From the NCBI RefSeq assembly GCF_002760435.1, contig NZ_AUUU01000007.1:1-64000 (forward strand): a stretch of DNA of 64,000 nt, given 5' to 3'. The notes under the pieces were generated by a model. It worked only from the letters and a program-made list of their open reading frames with translations. It ran no database searches and had not been told where the DNA came from. The DNA comes from Clostridium sp. LS. GTDB lineage: Bacteria > Bacillota > Clostridia > Clostridiales > Clostridiaceae. Below, piece after piece: positions 61,298 to 64,000 of this stretch (positions are counted from its first letter, which is position 1; each line of letters begins with the position of its first letter). Both the position numbers and the translations under genes were made by a program.

Positions 61298-62194
61298 TTA
61301 GATATAACTTTTCAAATGTTCATCAAACAATTCTTTATTTAAAAATATTGGTGTTATGGGCTCGCCATAAAATTCTTCTGTTTCTCCAATAACTTTACAT
61401 CCAAATTTTATTAGCATATTTACAGTTACTTCTCTTGCTTCAATATATAACTCGTCCGTATATTGTCTAAAAATCTCTTTTAATGAATGGATAGCCATTT
61501 TTTGACCAAGACCTAAACCTCGCAGTCTCTTATCAATAGCAAATCTTCCCCATTTCCATCTATCTTTTTCTTTCCATGTTGCAACAACCCCAATAACATC
61601 TTCACCTACTCTTGCACACCACCAGATTGGTTTTAAATTAGCATCAATTGCAATTAATTCTGCTGGGATACCCTGCTCATTAGTAAATACTTCTGTTGCT
61701 AATTTTATTGCATCATCCATATAATTTTCCGAAATTTTTTCAATCAAAATTCTAGAATCATTCTTTCTAAGATTGTTTTTTAATGCAAGAATACGAAATA
61801 CTTTAAATGTCCTAACAATATTGTCTATATCCTCGCTATCTCCTAAATCTAAAATTTCATTCATAAATGTATTTGCTTTATAATCCCCATCATTAATAGT
61901 TGTCAAACCCAATGGTAAAAGGTGAATATCTTTCATTCTCTTATCATTTTCAGACTTTTTCAATTCTAAGTAATTTTTTGCTTCCATATTACTAACTATT
62001 CTACTAAGTGAAGCCTTATCAATACCCAGGTTTATCAACAATTCATTAAAAGGAGTCTTTCCGTTTTGCCTTAGGTAGTTTAATATGTGTGCTTGTGCAA
62101 GTGTCAAGCCTGAATTAAAGCAATTGTAATTTAATAAACCCAATTCCCTCACAATTAATCTTATCTCTTTTCTAATCATTTCCTCTTTATTCAT
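61298..62194 (-). CDS. MarR-GNAT fusion protein
   Basis: A 298-residue fusion like 58362. A MarR helix-turn-helix (about 20-90; LTLAQAHILNYLRQNGKTPF, LGIDKASLSRIVSNMEAKNY) is followed by GNAT (about 150-290; AIDKRLRGLGLGQKMAIHSL, then the late LYIEAREVTVNMLIKFGCKV). The two fusions differ enough to be old paralogues rather than a recent copy. GGAGG precedes the ATG. Target unknown. Confidence 0.9.
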   Translation of the reverse strand: MNKEEMIRKEIRLIVRELGLLNYNCFNSGLTLAQAHILNYLRQNGKTPFNELLINLGIDKASLSRIVSNMEAKNYLELKKSENDKRMKDIHLLPLGLTTINDGDYKANTFMNEILDLGDSEDIDNIVRTFKVFRILALKNNLRKNDSRILIEKISENYMDDAIKLATEVFTNEQGIPAELIAIDANLKPIWWCARVGEDVIGVVATWKEKDRWKWGRFAIDKRLRGLGLGQKMAIHSLKEIFRQYTDELYIEAREVTVNMLIKFGCKVIGETEEFYGEPITPIFLNKELFDEHLKSYI

Positions 62195-62495
62195 ACCACG
62201 CCTCCAAATTAATTAATTGATATTATCAACTATATTATATCGTTTTTATTTTTTTGTCAAGGCGACTTGCAAAAATGGGTATGCACCGAGAAATTATAAT
62301 TTGTCTACTACACAATTATTTACTATTACGAATCGATTATAGCATATTTTGTAAACATCCCATTATTCAATTTTCAAAGAACAATATTTTAAACACTACT
62401 TCGCAAATTCTACATATTGCAAAACAAAAAAACACAAATTCAATTTCTTAAATACCATGGTTTTACTATGAATAGCTTAATAATAATCTAACATC
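62195..62495. other. intergenic with a decayed repeat
   Basis: Contains TTCTACATATTGCAAAACAA and ACACAAATTCAATTTCTTAAATACCATGG near 62408-62462, a decayed member of the terminator repeat. Nothing else. Confidence 0.35.
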
Positions 62496-62534
62496 AAAAA
62501 ACTGACTGCTTGATTTTTTTGCAGCCAGTTTTTG
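62496..62534 (-). terminator. terminator after a vanished gene
   Basis: AAAACTGACTGC (62498-62509) and GCAGCCAGTTTT (62521-62532) with one mismatch. TTTTTTGATG follows on the minus strand and TTGTTTC on the plus strand. Confidence 0.7.
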
Positions 62535-62540
62535 TTTCAC

Positions 62541-62654
62541 TTAACGAACTACTACTCCATTTTTAAATTGCCTATTAGGAAAACTACCATCAGCTATTTT
62601 ATCTGCAGGTATTGCATTAAGAGCAATTTTATTATAACCTTTCTTAAGTATCAT
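62541..62654 (-). pseudogene. C-terminal coding relic
   Basis: An open stretch (MILKKGYNKIALNAIPADKI, then ADGSFPNRQFKNGVVVR) ends 7 bases before a strong minus-strand terminator. It has no ribosome binding site and a stop lies 15 bases upstream, so it is probably the surviving end of a deleted gene that kept its terminator. Confidence 0.45.
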
Positions 62655-62785
62655 TTTTATACTATGTTACAAAAATGTGCATACTTATATATAGTGGTTA
62701 ATTATGCTATAAATATATCATAATAATATCTATTATTATACTGCTGTAAATGATATTAAATATATTTTTAAGGAGGCTTTTTAAA

Positions 62786-63433
62786 ATGGCAAGACAAGCT
62801 TTTTTGCAAAAACGCTATAATAAATTAGGTACAAAAGTAGTTGAATCTTTAAAAAAGCATTATTTTGATGCATATTATTTTGAGACTAAGGATAAAGCTC
62901 TTCAACAGATTTTAGAGTTAATTCCTCAAAATCACGTGGTATCCTGGGGTGGTTCTGAAACCTTAAACGAAATTGGTCTTAAAGAACTTGTAAAGGAAAA
63001 AGGATATGAAGTTATTGATAGAGATACTGCAAAAAATCCTGAAGAAAGAACAGAGCTTATGCGAAAGGCACTTTTATGCGATACCTTCTTAACAAGCAGC
63101 AATGCTATAAGTGAAGATGGTCAGCTATTTAACATTGATGGAAATGGAAATCGTGTTGCAGCTATGATTTTCGGACCAAAAAGTGTCATTGTTGTAGCTG
63201 GAATGAATAAAATAGTAAAAAATCTTAATGATGCTGTGCAGAGAGCCAGAACAATTGCTGCACCACAAAATACGCAGCGTTTTCAAGATATAAAAACTCC
63301 ATGTTATATAACAGGGAGCTGTGGAGATTGTTTAAGTACAGATTGTATTTGTTCATATCTGGTAACGACAAGAATAAGCAAGCCAGCTAATAAAATAAAG
63401 GTCGTACTAATTGGAGAAGAACTTGGCTTTTAG
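62786..63433 (+). CDS. LUD-domain protein (lactate utilization family)
   Basis: A 215-residue protein of the LUD/LutC-like fold: IPQNHVVSWGGSETLNEIGL, VIDRDTAKNPEERTELMRKA, FLTSSNAISEDGQLFNIDGN and VVAGMNKIVKNLNDAVQRAR are typical. A C-terminal Cys group (CYITGSCGDCLSTDCIC, about 181-197) is found in the clostridial branch and may bind metal. The partners LutA and LutB are not here, so a role in lactate use is not implied. AAGGAGG sets the ATG at 62786. Confidence 0.9.
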   Translation: MARQAFLQKRYNKLGTKVVESLKKHYFDAYYFETKDKALQQILELIPQNHVVSWGGSETLNEIGLKELVKEKGYEVIDRDTAKNPEERTELMRKALLCDTFLTSSNAISEDGQLFNIDGNGNRVAAMIFGPKSVIVVAGMNKIVKNLNDAVQRARTIAAPQNTQRFQDIKTPCYITGSCGDCLSTDCICSYLVTTRISKPANKIKVVLIGEELGF

Positions 63434-63492
63434 ACTATTTCTATAAAACTATGGAAGTTCAAAGGCTATAGTTAGACACAATGTATAAAATA

Positions 63493-63527
63493 AGAGAATG
63501 GTTACTATAATTTCGTAGCCAACCTCT
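63493..63527. terminator. bidirectional terminator between LUD and LysE genes
   Basis: TGGTTAC (63499-63505) and GTAGCCA (63515-63521) with outer AGAG/CTCT pairs. It lies between two convergent genes. Confidence 0.6.
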
Positions 63528-63539
63528 ATTTTACATTAA

Positions 63540-64000
63540 TTAATTTTTTAATTTAGCTGTTAATAAATTTAATCCCAGGCCAACGAATATAATACCTGTG
63601 AATTTATTCACAAAACCATGCATCCCTTTTATTTCACTTATTTTTCTTGATATAGAGGCTAAGAATACCGCTAGCGTTATACACCATATAGTTGCTACTA
63701 TGATGTAAGTAAATCCAAGTACTAGAAATGGAATTATTCCATACGAAGTATTCGGATTAATAAATTGTGGCAGAAATGCAAGAAAGAATAAAGCTACTTT
63801 TGGATTAAGAACATCAATCATTGCTCCTTGAAGAAAAATTTGCCTAATACTTTTCTTCTCATTTTTATTTTCCTTAGCAAGCAATGATGTTTTTGACATT
63901 AATGTACGAACGCCTAGAAAAATTAGATATATTGCTCCTAAATATTTAACAATATTAAAAGCAATAGCTGACTTTGCTAATATTACAGATAATCCAAGTG
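63540..64000 (-). CDS. LysE-family transporter, cut by the window edge
   Basis: The frame runs to position 64000 without a start in the window: LGLSVILAKSAIAFNIVKYL, then GAIYLIFLGVRTLM, lies upstream of the internal Met. The C-terminal part has the LysE/RhtB pattern (GAMIDVLNPKVALFFLAFLP, then LGFTYIIVATIWCI). About 153 of roughly 205 residues are present. It probably exports an amino acid; the substrate is unknown. It is a different branch from the exporter at 10360. Confidence 0.88.
   Translation of the reverse strand, partial: LGLSVILAKSAIAFNIVKYLGAIYLIFLGVRTLMSKTSLLAKENKNEKKSIRQIFLQGAMIDVLNPKVALFFLAFLPQFINPNTSYGIIPFLVLGFTYIIVATIWCITLAVFLASISRKISEIKGMHGFVNKFTGIIFVGLGLNLLTAKLKN

Noticed and set aside
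62254-62451. 65-codon plus-strand ORF
   Set aside because: No ribosome binding site; composition is that of AT-rich spacer and it overlaps a decayed repeat.

Overview
The DNA is very AT-rich, uses strong purine-rich ribosome binding sites, and encodes clostridial-type proteins: choline/cell-wall-binding BspA-like secreted proteins, a LUD-domain protein, a YhgE/Pip protein, a LytTR/DUF3021 pair and an acetyl-type MetA. I read it as chromosome of a Clostridium sensu stricto, near the solventogenic group (C. beijerinckii, C. saccharobutylicum and relatives). I saw no rRNA, tRNA, CRISPR array or complete prophage. The only recognisable insertion sequence is one IS200-like element.

Layout. Positions 1-12,700 hold small unlinked units, mostly on the minus strand: a flavodoxin-like protein, a metallo-beta-lactamase-fold hydrolase behind a possible translational attenuator, an XRE regulator with peptide deformylase, YhgE/Pip, an AraC/GyrI-type regulator, a rhomboid-TPR protease, an Lrp-LysE pair, and a MerR regulator driving a membrane protein from a MerR-type stretched promoter. 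Positions 12,900-24,900 hold acetyltransferases, MetA, a cyclase-family hydrolase, a YwqG protein next to an immunity-like protein, three secreted cell-wall-binding proteins, a CAP-domain protein and, just 3' of it, a strongly folded RNA candidate. Positions 25,100-27,800 carry a palindromic MITE-like repeat, a LytTR/DUF3021 pair, a membrane protein and the IS200-like element, whose TnpA has an altered HUH motif.

Positions 28,000-50,700 are the most distinctive part. This is one long minus-strand run of about 20 closely spaced genes. It starts with a DUF4132 protein of 1131 residues. It continues through small acidic proteins and a second DUF4132 protein, then a block of immunity-type families (SUFU, two SUKH, DUF2262) mixed with decayed genes. 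It ends with an endonuclease V homologue, a MoxR AAA ATPase, a DUF5682 protein, a VWA protein and a SWIM zinc-finger protein, the last three overlapping or nearly so. The MoxR/DUF5682/VWA/SWIM/DUF4132 set matches the E. coli yehL-yehM-yehP-yehQ and yehI(molR-like) families, whose function is not established. The duplicated DUF4132 gene, the immunity-type block and endonuclease V in the same unit make this the best candidate for an undescribed system.

Positions 51,000-64,000 return to small units: a secreted leucine-rich protein, a J-domain-like/TPR membrane protein without the HPD motif, an AraC regulator divergent from an epoxide hydrolase, two MarR-GNAT fusions, a secreted small-protein pair with one member broken, a LUD protein and a LysE transporter cut by the window edge.

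Gene decay is frequent. I found a frameshifted nitroreductase, an internally deleted GNAT copy, 3'-end copies of two other genes in this window, truncated hydrolase and TetR genes, and several decayed genes inside the large cluster. Short palindromic repeats and a family of look-alike terminators are scattered between genes.
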